Origin: Citrus sinensis
Lineage: Eukaryota > Streptophyta > Magnoliopsida > Sapindales > Rutaceae
Direction of reading: 5' to 3'
DNA length: 64,000 nt
NCBI RefSeq assembly: GCF_022201045.2
Contig: NC_068559.1
Span: forward strand, 23,009,501-23,073,500
Position numbers and translations under genes: made by a program. The notes beneath the pieces are model-generated. The model was not told where the DNA came from and did not search any database. It saw only the letters and a list, made by a program, of their open reading frames with translations. Positions 24,173 to 38,078 of the stretch are shown in pieces. Position 1 is the stretch's first letter. Each line of letters starts with the position of its first letter.

Positions 24173-26819
24173 ATGGGTTCCTTGTCCGGAATCATTCAAC
24201 GGCCTCTAATTGCGGCGGCGGCTGTTGCCGTTGCTTCCGCCTCTGCTGATGTTTCTGACAAGTTCCAGTCTTTTACATCACCTGGAGCCGAACAAACTGA
24301 TTCTTCTGTTTCTGTTTCAAATTCAATTCAAGAATTTACATCATCTTGGGTTTCTCATATATCTGTTTCCAAGCTTTCCAGCTTGAACTTTGTGACTAGA
24401 GTTCAAGTGCCTGTGCCCAGCATTAGTTTTGGGGTTCCCAGCTCAGGCCACAAATTTATTCCTAGTAATTTATGTTCTTCTGTAGCGTCTTTCCCTCTTC
24501 TTGTTAATGTGTATCAGTCTGCGGAGTTGGCTAAAGCATCCAAGCCAACTAAAACTACAGGTTCTATCCCTGCTTCGTATTCTGATGTGTTGTATAGGTG
24601 GCATTTACCAGAAACAGATGCCATTGATGTTTCTGGGACTTCTGATTGTTTAGCAATGAAGTCTAGGACTGTGGTGGTTTTGCTTGGATGGTTGGGGGCA
24701 AAGCAGAAGCATCTTAGGAAATATGCAGAGTGGTATACTTCAAAGGGGTTTCATGTCATTACCTTTACTTTTCCAATGGCTGAGATTCTCAGTTACCAAG
24801 TTGGTGGCAAGGCTGAACAAAATATAGAATTGCTTGTGAACCATTTGGCTGATTGCTTGGAGGATGAAGGAAAGAACCTTGTTTTTCACACTTTTAGCAA
24901 CACTGGATGGTTAACGTGAGAATTAACTCTCTCTTTATTGCATGTTATTGCGTGCTCTTTTTTTTTTTTTTTCAACTTTTTCCTTTTTAACGTTTAGCTT
25001 GATATGTTTAAATGTATCTATCTTGCCACAGATATGGAGCTATTCTTGAGAAGTTTCAGAATAAGGATCCTTCTTTAATGGGAAGGATTAGAGGTTGCAT
25101 TGTAGATTCTGCACCTGTTGCATCTCCTGACCCTCAGGTAAATGGTGCTTGCAATGGTTTAAAATTTGCTATTAACATGAATAATGGGATATCTATATTG
25201 TTGGGATAGTTAGATATTTGATAATTTAATGGAAACAGAAAGCTTTGACCATGCACAATATTTATAAGAAGATTATAGGCCATGAGCAGAATTTGTTGGA
25301 ATTTTTACATTTTTACATCTGCCACATCTTGTGCTCTGTTTTGTATCTATTTGGACCTTTTAGACTTAAATTAACCAGCCCTTATTTGGTTGAGTTAGTA
25401 TGCTAGACTACACTTATTCAATTTTGATTTATAGGGTTTCAGGTTTAGTTTATAGTGTATGTTTTCTGTTATCATTTTAACTAGGAGTTCTGATGTTTCT
25501 TTAACTTACTGAAATTCACGGGAATAAACTTCCTTCATTCTCTCATTGATAAGACTATGTATTTGACTAAAGTGCCTATTTTTGTGCACCTGAAAGAAGT
25601 CAGTGCTTTGATAAAATTTGGAAATTTTGAGAAGTTATGCAGAACAAGTATGTTGTTTGATGACAGGCATTTGCATCTCTTCTTTTGATCTACATTGCTT
25701 TTATTGTAAGAATATCTGTATTCTGGAGATGGTAGGATGTGGTCAGTGTGGTGCCCGGTTGCACTTTAGCATCTTTTGATTTTATTTTTTTTGGAGTATG
25801 CTCAACAGTGCTAATTGAATTCATTTCATTTGTCTTAGGTGTGGGCTTCGGGTTTCTCTGCAGCTTTTCTGAAAAAGAATAGTGTTGCAACAAAAGGAAT
25901 TGTTTACACAAACGAATTAGAGACAGACGAGTTAGTTGGCAGCAGAGCAAGTGGAGAACCCAAACCTGCAGTTACTGAAACAGCTTTGCTTGTTGTCCTG
26001 GAGAAGTTTTTTGAGGTGATTTTGCATCTTCCTGCAGTGAACAGGTAATGTCCATTGCTGGCTATCATTTTGATCTGATTAGATGCATTATCGCCGTCAC
26101 ATTGGAAAACTGTATACTGTATATTTTCTACCGTAAGAATATTGACTGAAAGGTTGAACTAATTGAGACAGATTAGCATTTTTCTGACAAACTCGCTGAA
26201 ATTTATTCCAAGATTTTTTTATATTTAGGATCTGGATCTTTTCCCTCTCTGACTTCAGTCTTTCTTGTTTCATTGACTTGTGTGATTGGTTTCTGTGAAC
26301 TCTGTTGGCAACAGTATATTCTAAATTTTCTGTACATGTATATACCATTTGATGTAGAGAGGGTTTGCAACATGGCTCTTTGCCTCCTTTATGAAACAAT
26401 GTAGTTGAGATTGCTGTCATTCCACATTGGCTTTATCGTTCTTTATGAACATTGATGGAAATATCTTCTTGTTATCCTACTGTTATTCTTATGTTTTCAC
26501 ATTCTCTTCATTCATGAATATTTACAGAAAATTTTTGTTAAAATGGTACAGGAGGCTTTCTGATGTACTGGGCTTATTGTCTTCTGGGCAACCGGCCTGT
26601 CCACAATTGTATATTTATAGCTCTGCTGACAGAGTCATTCCTGCAGAGTCTGTAGAATCATTTATAGAGGAGCAGCGGAAGGCTGGACGTGAGGTCAGGG
26701 CTTGCAACTTTGTCTCCACTCCTCACGTCGATCATTTTAGGAATGACCCAAAACTATACACTACTCAGCTCAGTCAGTTTCTGGAGGATTATGTTGTTAC
26801 TTGTTGCAAAAGTTCTTAA
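24173..26819 (+). CDS. TMEM53/DUF829-like alpha/beta-hydrolase
   Basis: Exons: 24173-24915, 25032-25137, 25839-26044, 26552-26819, giving 440 residues. The core begins with a hydrophobic strand followed by a turn (VVVLLGWLGAKQKHLRKYA), typical of the TMEM53 (DUF829) family. The putative catalytic triad is Ser242 in FHTFSNTG, Asp378 in YSSADRVIP and His410 or His413 in STPHVDHFR. The first 150 residues are Ser-rich with little conserved sequence, and a targeting role is possible but unproven. Substrate and cellular role are unknown for the plant members. In Arabidopsis a homologue lies beside ATM1 (from memory), which fits its nearness to the myosin gene here. Confidence 0.88.
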
Positions 26820-28199
26820 TTGGCGCCATGGATGCACTGACCATAACCCTAATTCTTTTTTCCCTACCAAAAAAAAAAAAAAAAAAAATTATACTGAATA
26901 CACCTTATAGTAATTTGATTCATTGGCTTAGAGGTTACAAAATGCAGCAGGAATAACAGTTCATTTCTGTTTTTATAATTCCTTTTTTTGGTCTTTTTAC
27001 ATGTTATAGCGTTCTGCAAATTTGTAAACAGGATATTCCTTGGTCAACATTGACGTACATATTTCTTTTTTCCTTGTACGACATGAAATTATTTGTAGAA
27101 TCTTATTTCTTTAAGGTAATGGGAAATGTATCTTACTCATTTTTTCAAATTCCTTGTTCAAAACTCAGGAGTGTACACTTATGCACATTGTTGTAAAATT
27201 AAGAGATGATAGCCACTGTTTTGTTTGCATATGCTGTGGATTTGTATCTTCATTTGATCTGGGAGCTTTGTATTTTAACGGATAAGACAGATTCAAATAA
27301 TTGTTTCTAATTTGTTGGCTTTCTAACTATTGATTGGGATCATTGTGTTATGTTTAACTGTTTAGTGTTTGTAAGCAATGTCTATAATCTTATGTGAAGA
27401 AAGACAACAGTAGGGGGCCTCCTTTCCCCATCCTCTGTTGAAAAAACATGAAGTTTTCGAAATTTTTTGTTATTGACCCATAAAATTTTGTGCTGTCTTT
27501 AATTCATGATATGTTATGTATATTATCCCAAAATATAGGGTGTTAGTAACGCAAATTTGAAACCATAATAGATGAGAATTTTTTAACAAGAGTGAGGGCG
27601 TTGTACTAAGCAGTACTCTATATATTGAATGTACATAAATGAATCCTTTGTGTCATATAATCAAAGAAAACTTCTCTCTTAATGAAAAACGCATATTTTG
27701 GAGAAGACGGTGATAAAAAAAAGCGACAAACTCACCAATAAAATGACGTCGTTTATCTTAATATTTTATACCGATTAAATCATCCTATTTTTGTGATGCT
27801 CTTTTTGACAAGTTCCCTGAGATGACAACTGAAGCAAATTCAGAAAATGACGTAGAAACTGAAACCTTAACAGTAAAGCATCAAATTTCAGATATTGACT
27901 TGAGAAAGAGAAACCTGAAAAGCAACGTAGCCAAGTACAAAATGCACGTAGCCAGATTCAGAATGCTGACACAGAGGCTGAACAAAAATACATTCTATTT
28001 ACAGAAGAGCCCCCCAACCAACTGAATAAGAAGAATCAACTACCGAGGACATTTATGTAATTGCGGAAACTAACAAAGCCTCTTACTTATTCCTACTCCA
28101 CGCTACAAACTCTGGCTGCCAATCGAGGGACAGAGATTAAGAATAGGGGTTTCCGGAATCAACGCTAATCTGAACTGAACTCCTTTTGAAATTAATCAA
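26820..28199. other. Intergenic between hydrolase and F-box/LRR genes
   Basis: Contains the hydrolase 3' UTR (a poly-A run near 26868-26888) and the leader of the F-box/LRR gene. A 67-codon frame at 27822-28025 has biased, Lys/Thr-rich composition, no family resemblance and no splice context, so I do not call it a gene. Nothing else is recognisable. Confidence 0.6.
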
Positions 28200-29656
28200 A
28201 TGGGTTCCCTTTGCATAAACGAAGTGCTCAGAGACGACGAATTGCGATCGATTTTGTCAAGGCTAGAAGATGACAAGGACAAGGAGAGATTCGGGTTGGT
28301 GTGTAAGAGATGGCTCCACTTGCAGAGCACTGAGCGGAAGAAATTGTCAGTACGAGCTGGGCCCCACATGCTCAGAAAGATTGCCGCCAGATTCTCTCGC
28401 CTCGTTGAATTGGATTTGTCTCAGTCCGTTTCCAGGTCGTTTTATCCCGGTGTCACTGATTCTGATCTTGCTGTTATTGCTGATGGGTTCAAGTCTTTGA
28501 AGCTCCTTAATTTGCAGAATTGTAAAGGTAATTCCTTTCTTGGTGGGTTTATCGTATAGTGTTTTTTTGTTTGATTGGTTGTTGTTGTATTTTTTAATTG
28601 ATTGATGGAATGCATATAATCGGAGATTTGTTTACTTGGCGGTGAATGAATGTACAATTACGCTAACTGTTTGGATGCACATGTGCCTATTGGCTTTGGA
28701 TTTTTGATACATGCATGTATTTTGAGCAGGATCAGTTTATGTGTTTCTTCAATTGCTTCATTTTTCGTATTACAGGTATTACAGATGCTGGAATTGCATC
28801 AATTGGAAGTGGTCTTTGTTCTTTACAGTCCTTGGATCTGTCTTACTGTAGAAAGCTAACTGATAAGGGATTGTCAGCTGTTGCTGAAGGCTGTCAAGAC
28901 CTGCGGAGCCTGCATCTTGCTGGCTGTAAATCCATAACTGATGGGACATTACAAGCTCTTTCAAAGAACTGTCATAATCTAGAAGAGTTGGGCCTTCAAG
29001 GATGCACCAGTATAAGTGACTCCGGAGTAATTGATCTTGTAAATGGCTGTCAAAATATAAAGTTCTTAGATCTCAATAAATGCAGCAACATCGGAGACAA
29101 TGGCATCTCCAGCGTTTCTAAGTCATGTTCTTCTCTAAAGACGCTAAAGTTGTTAGATTGTTATAAAGTTGGAGACAAGTCTATACTATCCTTGGCCAAA
29201 TTTTGCAAGAATCTTGAAACTCTAATAATTGGTGGTTGTCGGGACATCTCTGATGAGTCTATAAAACATTTGGCAGCTTCTTGTAAAAGTAGTTTGAAGA
29301 ATTTGCGGATGGATTGGTGTTTAAATATTTCGGACTCTTCGCTGAGCTGCATCCTCTCGCAATGCAGAAACCTGGAGGCTCTGGATATCGGTTGCTGTGA
29401 GGAAGTGACAGATGCTGCCTTTCAGGATCTAGGCGAAGTTGAGTTAAGTTTAAAGGTTTTAAAAGTTAACTGTCCAAAGGTAACAGTGGTAGGGATAGGC
29501 AATGTTTTGGAAAAATGTGCCTCTCTGGAGTACATTGATGTGAGGTCCTGCCCACATGTTACACAGGCAAGTTGTGAGGAGGCTGGTTTACAGTTTCCTC
29601 AATGTTGTAAAGTTAATTTTGCAGGATGTTTGTTTGAGCCAGATGTGTTACTTTGA
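28200..29656 (+). CDS. F-box/LRR protein (AMN1-like, Arabidopsis At5g23340 type)
   Basis: Likely substrate receptor of an SCF E3 ubiquitin ligase. Two exons, 28200-28527 and 28776-29656, join in frame to 402 residues; the Arabidopsis homologue is about the same length. Residues about 9-46 form an F-box-like helix set (LRDDELRSILSRL then VCKRWLHLQS). From about residue 65 there are around twelve cysteine-containing leucine-rich repeats of about 26 residues (pattern LxxLxLxxC, for example LQSLDLSYCRKLTDKGL). The second exon holds most repeats without an intron. The target protein is unknown. Start ATG at 28200 is in frame with the F-box and gives the expected N-terminus. Confidence 0.9.
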
Positions 29657-30409
29657 GACCGCATAGCTTCCAAAGGAACTACTGCCTCGTGAAGCTGACT
29701 TAAGAACAACAGATGAAGGCTTCTTCGAGTATCATCGGTCTTTTCCTGCTGCTGTACATTTAATTATTAATTTTGCACTGTCTAATAGTGCTAGGCTTGT
29801 TTTATTGCTGGAAAATTCGTGTATATTTTGCAAGTATGTTGGATGCTCTTTTTCTTATTTTGTTACCTTCAGATTCTAATGTGGACATTGTAATCTCTAT
29901 TGTACCCCCGCTTTCCATAAATCTTGGTCTTTGGTAATAATAAGATTCTTCCGGTATTTATTTATTTTTTTTAAACTTGGTTTTCCTTCACTGCATATAA
30001 AGTGATTTGCTATAACCAACAGATAATGTAATGAAAATTATCAGGCCATTTGGGATTCAATTTGAGATAAAATTTTGGAATGTTTATCATTAACTCATTT
30101 GAAAGTTCTGATTTGAGGCAAGGCAATGCCTTATGGCAACAGATGATGCTTCTTTACCTCTGTCGAATTTAATTCCAAGATTAAATTGTTGTTTTGAGAT
30201 TCTTGGTCGTCATTCTGATAAGTTTCCGTGGTTCACATTTGCAGACAGCAAGTTGTGGAGTTAGATGCACAAACACAATAATATAATGTCTCTGTCTACT
30301 GCGCGAAGGTATGTGCGAGCTGGTAGACATCACAGAAGTTGAATAATTTTTGCCAGAGCTTATCCGGTGAGAGCTTGGCCTGGGATTCTTTTTGTTTGAT
30401 TTCTAACAG

Positions 30410-30915
30410 ATTTCAACTACCAAAAACCAACCTCCTTTTTTTCTCTTGGGTTTATGATTGGTCATTAGTTAGAAAAAAATATTTTTAGTTAAGAAGGGAT
30501 CATTGTTAGCATAGACTACAGAAGATATTGTTCGTTTAGCTATAGAAAAGCTCAGTGTTAACGCCAAGTGTTGGATTGACATGTTTAGTACTTGGTTTGA
30601 ATTTCCTGAGATGGGTTACTTGTTCTTCCTTCTAAAGTCGAGATCAATCATTCAGAATTTCAGATAGATAAGGTTCATACGTCGTTTTTAAATGTAATTG
30701 AAGCCAAAGTGATAAGATTCTCTGAGACTCTACTGTCTTGCAAATGGTGGTAAAAGACGAAACAAGCCAGTTAATGTATTCATTTAACTGATCTAACAAG
30801 CCAGGCTGTATTGTGTATAATATGGCAGCTGCCAAGAGGTCCAAGTGAAGAAGTTAAGTTCGACATCCTCAAACTCAATCATTATTGAGTTGATTAGAAG
30901 TCAGAAGATGCCACC
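30410..30915 (+). repeat. Dispersed non-coding repeat, copy 1
   Basis: A stretch of about 500 bases that aligns by eye, in the same orientation, with 43697-44275. Shared landmarks in the same order include TTTCAACTACCAA, TCTTGGGTTTATGATT, AAATGTAATTGAAGCCAA and GACATCCTCA. Neither copy keeps a long open frame. Confidence 0.65.
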
Positions 30916-30954
30916 GTAGCTAGCCTAGTTTCCAGTTGGAAAAAAAAAAAAAAA

Positions 30955-31065
30955 TCTTCCGCAGATTCAATGGCAAATTGGCAAAAATTAAATTGAAAAC
31001 GGGACCTCCAATTTGTTGGGGAAAGGCACGAGATTCCTAACAATTGAGCCAGCTGCGAGTATTAA
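30955..31065 (-). repeat. tRNA-like (possible SINE) fragment
   Basis: Read on the minus strand, TGGCTCAATTGTTAG resembles a tRNA A box (complement of about 31039-31053) and is followed by GGAGGTCCCGTTTTCAATTT, a weak B-box-like stretch. The run of A at 30940-30953 lies on the plus strand at the edge. The B box is degenerate, so a decayed tRNA-derived repeat is only a possibility. Confidence 0.25.
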
Positions 31066-31933
31066 TCTCAGGAGACCAATTGGAGGACTGACATTCTTTT
31101 ATATTTACGGGAAAAATGATATTTAAAAGCAAGGCTACACCGAAGGGACAGAAACAACAACACTGTTAAGAGTGCACAGCGTCGTTTTGGCTGCTACAGT
31201 GTTACTGTCCACTAAACAGTGATGCTTATTCCGTTGCCCTGCTTAATGTACTCGGCTTTATAAAGTTGATCATCGGGAATGTGTACACATTAAATTTAAC
31301 ATAAACTTCTGTAACAAATTGTTCTCAAATTACTCATGCGCAGGGAAGTTGCAGCCAAAGTTTTTGCTAATGGCGGAAAAGCACTTTTGAACTATTAGTA
31401 CTTCACAATCTCTCTCACTGAACACACCCTTCATATCCTTTTCCTATAAGTTTTTTTTTTAAAGCATAATTTTTTTTTCTTTAATCAACTATCTGATGAT
31501 GATGGCAAGGAAAAACCAACATCATAACCTTAACGGAGATATAGGCCATGTCAAAATCACGTTTCTAGTAGCAAATCTACAAATGTTATATGAGACGAAG
31601 AATTGCGGAGTTGTCAAGAAATTCCAAATTTAGAAGTCCAATTTTTATTTCAATCTATCAACCGGACAGGCGGACACCAGTACTCGGAAGGCATAAGTGC
31701 AAAAGGGTTTAGACATATAAATGCCTGAAAAGCAATTCAATCAATTTTGCATCTATGAATAGATCAAAATAAGATAACCACCTAATCAGTTCATGATGTC
31801 GGTGGCTATTAAAAAATGACGCCAAAGAAACTATTTCACTAAAAGCTGTACACGTCCTCGACAGACGAATAAAGTTGGTTACCTTAGGATAACTAACATC
31901 TAGATGCAAATACTATCACGCAAAAAAGAAACT

Positions 31934-34900
31934 TCAGTTCCGATAACCAACACCAAAGTGAAATCTCTTCGCTTGCTTGTCATTAAACGCATATTCAAGC
32001 CGCAAAGGTCCTAGAGGAGAGTCAACGCGGATACCAAATCCATATCCATATCCACTTCCAGGCTTCAACCTTGCTCCGGCAGGATCACCTAATGAAGCAA
32101 AATAAATAAAGTAAGGCTGCAACCTGGGGGGCAGGGGTAAAGAACAAACTTTGAAAGCATAAGAAACATGGGGCCAATCATAAAGAAACCCACCAGGCAC
32201 AGAAGGCCCTGATCCAAGATCTGTTCCATAGTCAGAGAAGATAACACCTTCGACTGGCCCCAACTGCAAAACAAGAAATATTAGAGGAGAAAACACATCT
32301 TTCCACCATAAACAACATTAGCTCATTCAGAGGGAAGTGTGCAGTCTCAATTTCAGAGAGAGATCAATCCCTTTTATCTCATCTATCACATGCTTATGCA
32401 TTCTCTAAGTGTGTCTTGATCCTCTGACCCCCTCAGAAGCCTTCAATCTATAGCAGCTCAGAAATAATTGTTTCTGACAATGATGAAGGTAGCATGGGGC
32501 CAGATGAGGAAAGAAAGCATGGCCCCCTCCTAGATTTGACAAATTTTGCTTCTATAATACTAGATTGGCTCCTCAGAAATATATTAATATGCCAGCTCCT
32601 CCAAGAATGTATCGAAGTACTTTGAAGGACTCGTATTAGACGAATGAATAAATCTATCATACAGTCCTTAATTAAACCTATTTATTCACAACTCTCAACA
32701 TTAATTCAATCATAAATCAACCTCTGGCGCATCTGTGTGCATTTGCGTGTGTTTTCAGAAAGGGGAATATCAAAATTTTTTAATCAAAATTGTTTAAAGA
32801 TGTGACACCTACAGCAAAAATTCTTCCCTTGACAGTATATAACTTTTGGTTTGTAACCTCCATTTATGTTTTTCCAACTTATAAAGATTAAGGCATGAAT
32901 TGCCCATGATTTGCTTGTCTCGGTATTTGCCAGATTCACTTTACTGCCTTCATCTGGAGTTTGTAATATCTGTACCCTCCGCTAGCTCATGTGATGCACA
33001 GTTGCAAGCAGATTTAAGCATCATGAACATGCAGTGATAAAGCTTCAGAATATTTTCACTTTTTGATCCATATAAGACAGAAATTTGGTAATCATCACAT
33101 ACCATAGGGAAGGAGATCTCGCCAGAACCAACCACATAAGATCGACCAGAGCCCACGGCACCTTCTTCATAACCTCTCACACTATTTGTTCCACCAATGG
33201 CAAATGCTTCATGTGGAGAGAAATTACCTACTACATGCCCACCGGACAAACTAGCAGTAAGAAACAGTGCACATTAGCAAACTGAACCAGCAAAATCACT
33301 TGTAAAGATATCAGCGTGACAACTTAAGCATGGAGAAAGTGCCAACATGCTAATCATCCTCTGACTTTTTCATTTCGAAATCACACTTGAATTCCTCTTT
33401 TACACAACTTATAAGAAAAAAAGGAAGAAATGGTAGCATACCTTAAAAGAAGGCGAGCAGGTCCAATTTCTACACCCTTTCTGGCACGAGCATTCACTCT
33501 ATTGAAGAACAACCACTCTGGCCAAACAGGAAGTCCTTGTTCCATGTTAAATACAAACTGCAGAGGCAACAAAAATGAGGGTCCAAAAGTGACAACAAAA
33601 ATGATGGTCCAAAAAGACAGTAGATCAAGAAAGCAAAGAAGGTTAAATGACTAACCATTGAAGACCCTTGGTCGCCAGAACCAGTATAGACACTCTCAAA
33701 TTTAGCAATTAACATTTCATCATTAGTCTTACCACTGCCCAACAGAAAAATAGAACAAGCACAAATTCAAAAAATTAACAAATGGAAAACAAACTAATGA
33801 GGTTCAGCATTTACTTTCAGGGAGGTCTACCTTGCTGTAAGAGGACTACTGTAGAAATCCTTGATAATAGGATTTCCTTTTTCATCACGAGCACCAGAAT
33901 GCTGGTAAAAAGAAAATATAATCATAGGAAGTCACAGTTCACATAAGAAAAAGTAATGACTTTCACATAAATGACTTTAGGTAGAAGCCTATTTAAAATA
34001 CATGAGAAGTTTTGCCGTATCAATCAATGCACTAACCAAAACACAGCTAACATAACAATTTCCCATTTGTAAATAACAAACCAGCAGTTAGAAAAACCAA
34101 AATAAAAAATACAGGAAACAATCTACATGTTGCTTATGCAGTTTTTCTCAATAATATTAACAATTCCACAGAAGCTCCAGGTCATATTCACTGCCAGACC
34201 AATTGTGCTCAGCACCAAAGGTCAACCTATTGCTAAAGAAAAGCAAGGGTCTAATGAAGTACCTGAAAAATAAGTCCTACTGTCCCACTCCATTTAGGCC
34301 TGATTGGTCGACTAAATTCCATACCAGCTGTCACACGGCCAATGGTCAGACTACTGTTATCAGGCTGGTTTCCATGAACATGCGTTCCAGGGGTTCTTGA
34401 ATTCTAGTACAAATGCATCAGTTCAAGCAATGATCAGTTAGCACCCAAACGTAATTGTTCTTAAGACAATGAAAAGCTTTAGCTCACCTGAACCATTATA
34501 GTTCTTGATGTTCGTTTGTCATCTCCTTCAATCCATGGGTCAGTGTAGTTTATGCGAAATATAGAGTCAATTTGACCCCTCTCCAAGGAGATATTGAGTT
34601 TTTGGTTTCTTCCAAAAACATTCCTATGAGAATATGCAAAGCTGCAATGGGAATAGAGTTATTAGGCAGACTACATAGAATGATCGCCTAGCACAAGAAT
34701 CTGGTGCAACAATATATTATAAGTATAGCCCATGCCTTGCATGTGTCAACATCTTTCCCATAAATGCGTGTATTTCAAGATCTATTTATTTTCATAACTT
34801 GCAGAAACTCTAAGGAACATACATAACCCCTCTCAAACAAATATTATTCATTAGCATTTAGGGACCCAGAATTTGTTAATTACAAGCAATAAAGGAAAAT

Positions 34901-37684
34901 TATGTATATACATATACATAGACAGATAGATAGAAAAGAAACAGCATCCACACCAAATTAGTTCATGTTAAAATACAACAATATAACCTATCAAGCAATA
35001 AAAAGAACTAAGAATAAAAAAGTTCACACGATAGCAGAGATTTAACCAGATAAATTACACTGTAACCTCACCTTCCAATGAGTCCAGATAAAGGGCCACT
35101 TGTGATCCTACAAATGAAAGGAGACTAAGTTAATATAATTTCATGTAAGCCACAGAGTTTTTGCTTTTAGTACTAATATTCAAGTTTGGAAAAAAAGAAA
35201 ACAATGCCATTTAAATTAAATCACCTACCCACTTGATATACCGCCACCAGCAGAAAAACCTCCACTTGGCCGCTCAACAACATTCATTATCAAATCAACC
35301 TTGCCAGTATCTTCAACGTTGCCAAAACAAAACAACATTTCAATTCAAACACCATAGAGAAGCACATCCATATGCATAAAACTCCCCTAACTGATTAAGC
35401 ACAATACTTTTTAAGTGATTCCAATTGGAAGAAACTTCCTAACAAACTATGGTGTTTATAGTTGAGCAACATCTTCAAGAAAACTAACTTAAGATCACTC
35501 AACATATAATGTGCCAAAACATAATCCATGTCATGAGATGATTCAAATGAAGCATCTTGTCTCACCTCCTGCAGGTTGAGGAATAATGCTAACATCTTCC
35601 ATGATTCCCATTGTCAATACAGTTTCCACATCCCTTTTCCCTTGCAGCATGCTGTAAACCTACATCAATTATTTCAAATTGAGAACCTCTTATTAGTCAT
35701 AGGGTATCTAACAATAAACTTGTTCATCCCATAGACGAAATTGTGAAGAATTATGTCATGCCTCAAGTTCATATATTTTTCTCTTTAGGAAACAGAGAAA
35801 CTTTTTTAGAATATGAAAACAGGAAAAGGATAACAAAAATGAGCCAGAGAAGCATCAAATTTACATAAAACCACCAGCACTCAACTTTGCAACTTAAGAA
35901 TGCAAAGAACCAAGCAAATAGGTAACATATTATGATACTTGAAGAAAAATTAAGAATATTTCTCTCCTAAGAAATGATATTAACTCGAAAGGGGAAAACA
36001 GAGATTAGCGAAAGAAAGAAGCTGAACGACAATTGCATAAGCTTAAATAGGGCGATTTCTTTCACATTTGCTCAAGCCTCAAAAGCCAACATCGAGGACC
36101 TTGTGGATACTCTGTAAGGTGGGCAAATACTCCTCCTCAGGAATACAACAAAATTGAAGAAAAAGGAAGATTCATAGAATATACCTGTCCCTTCTTGGTT
36201 GTAAGTTGTCTAAGAATGGTTTCAGGACGCGTCTTCCCTTTAGTTGGCTCACCACTGAATATGGCAAAACACAACATATATCATCTAGAAATCCTATGAT
36301 TACTGTTTTCTAAACACAAAAAAGGTAAACTTAAGACAGGTACTTACGTCTTTCTGTCAAGGAAACGGATGGAAATATTATTGACCTCGGCCTCTGCAAC
36401 TTGTAATCTAATTATGCCTCCAGAAAGAATTTCAACACCAGAAACCTATAGAAGAAAATCAGAGAACATTATCCCGCTATCAAGACAAGCTGTGATGACA
36501 AACCAAGGTGAACTACACAAAATCCAAGTCTAAATCTCATCAAAATGAAGCAAAAATGTTGCACATCAACACAATGAACACTGACCATGCCGAAAAGACC
36601 ACGCTCCATATACCAGCCATTGATTGAAGTTATTACTTCATCCAAACGCCTTATATTGACAACTTTTCCTGCACAGCTTGACACCAATTTTCAAAATCAA
36701 TGGATGCTCTCTGTGAGCCATTCCAAATATGGCTCAGCAAAGAAATGTATTTATATATATTAGATACGCACAATAGGTAAGAAGTCTACCATAACCATCA
36801 CGAAAAGCATCCTCCACAAACTTCGTTGGAAGAACGTTAGCTCCTTCACATACCAGCCCATGGAACTCCTGATTTGGCTCTACCTTGTAACATAAGAAAC
36901 CAAAAATATTAATCATCAATCAAAACTAAAACAAATATAATTCATTTAATGGTTAGGATACCATTTTATGAGGAATTAAATTTTTCTTAAAAAAAAGAGA
37001 AAATTAACTACAGCATAATCATAACTAAAGATAAAATCATTTAAAATGTACCTGAAAGACCAATCTGATGCCATCACGCGTATCAACAGCGACTGGCATA
37101 CACGAGCAGAAGTAACCACTATCGATGATCCTGTGAACGTCCTCTTGGACTTCACGAACTGTCAGTGCTGAGTTGGCACGGCACGCTTTTAACGCCGTTA
37201 ATGCCTCCGTTTCTAGGTCTTTTCTCTCAAGTTCTTCACCGTCTTTGTTTCTCACCAAAACTTCACTTATCAACACTCGCTCTTCGTCGCTTCGACTGAC
37301 CGAGTGAGGCTGCTGCGCCTTCTGTTGCAGCTGAGTAGATAACTCGGACTGAGCCGGAAACTCGGCCGATGACTGATTCAGCGACAACGACGCAGAGCAT
37401 AGAAGCGGAAAATTCACTAATGTGTCGACGGCGCCAGTCATAGACAAGCACGTTGAGCAGATGCGAACCGATTTTCCGTACAAATGTTCGGCAAATGACT
37501 GGAGCTTCCGAGTGAATGGTTCAGTGGACCGCGTTGACTCATTGAGTGAGTAAATTAGATGAGAGAGGGAGTTTTTGGATTTTGTTAAGGTTTGGGCAAA
37601 GAAGGGGACGGGAGGCTCCGGTCGAAAGGGAGGGATTTTGAGGGGAGACGATATGAAGCGAACGTCGTCGTTTCTGAGAGGCAT
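31934..37684 (-). CDS. OEP80: OEP80, Omp85-family outer-envelope protein of plastids
   Basis: Essential plastid outer-envelope beta-barrel, related to Toc75 and bacterial BamA and thought to help insert barrel proteins. Exons, 5' to 3': 37684-37052, 36883-36790, 36668-36586, 36445-36348, 36254-36185, 35659-35566, 35310-35229, 35107-35072, 34641-34488, 34403-34263, 33901-33831, 33734-33656, 33557-33442, 33250-33103, 32263-32194, 32088-31934; 707 residues. Exon 1 carries a Ser-rich N-terminus and the first POTRA-like part; further POTRA sequence follows in exons 2-6. The barrel has the Omp85 signature [12 protein letters not shown] at about 603-614 and a C-terminal strand ending [10 protein letters not shown]. 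The start at 37684 is the first in-frame ATG; Arabidopsis may use a later one. No broken frame was seen. Confidence 0.93.
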
Positions 37685-38078
37685 TGTGAATCAGGCTGCC
37701 TCTGACGGAGAATTAAAGAAAATGACTGAATTGTAGGTTATTTTCTCGGGTTTTACGAGGAAGAAGAAGATAATTATTAAACCCTCTACTGCTGGAAATT
37801 GGTCCGGTCCAACAAAACCGTGCTGTCAACTTTTTTAATGTAGTTAACAGCCGCCCGAATATGACGAAAACAAAGGTTAATTTTATGTGTGGTTGTACTT
37901 AGTAAAAATTTGTTTAAAACTGAAGTGTATTTTGGAAGCGGGTTGTATTCAGCACTAAAATAGGATGCGTTTAAAAGTGGGAAGTGCTTGGTAACGAGCT
38001 GCCTCACACAACTAGTCAATCGTAATGCGTTTAGCGTTCAACCAAGCCTGGCCTGAATTTTAAAGTCTTTTATAATTT

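Larger units (their letters stand above)
29657..31933. other. Intergenic between convergent F-box/LRR and OEP80 genes
   Basis: Both genes end here, facing each other. Apart from their 3' UTRs the stretch holds one member of a dispersed repeat pair (30410-30915) and a tRNA-like minus-strand segment (30955-31065), both annotated separately. No coding gene is visible. Confidence 0.6.

Noticed and set aside
27822..28025. 67-codon plus-strand frame upstream of the F-box/LRR gene
   Set aside because: Biased composition, no family similarity, no splice or promoter context; best explained as leader sequence or chance.
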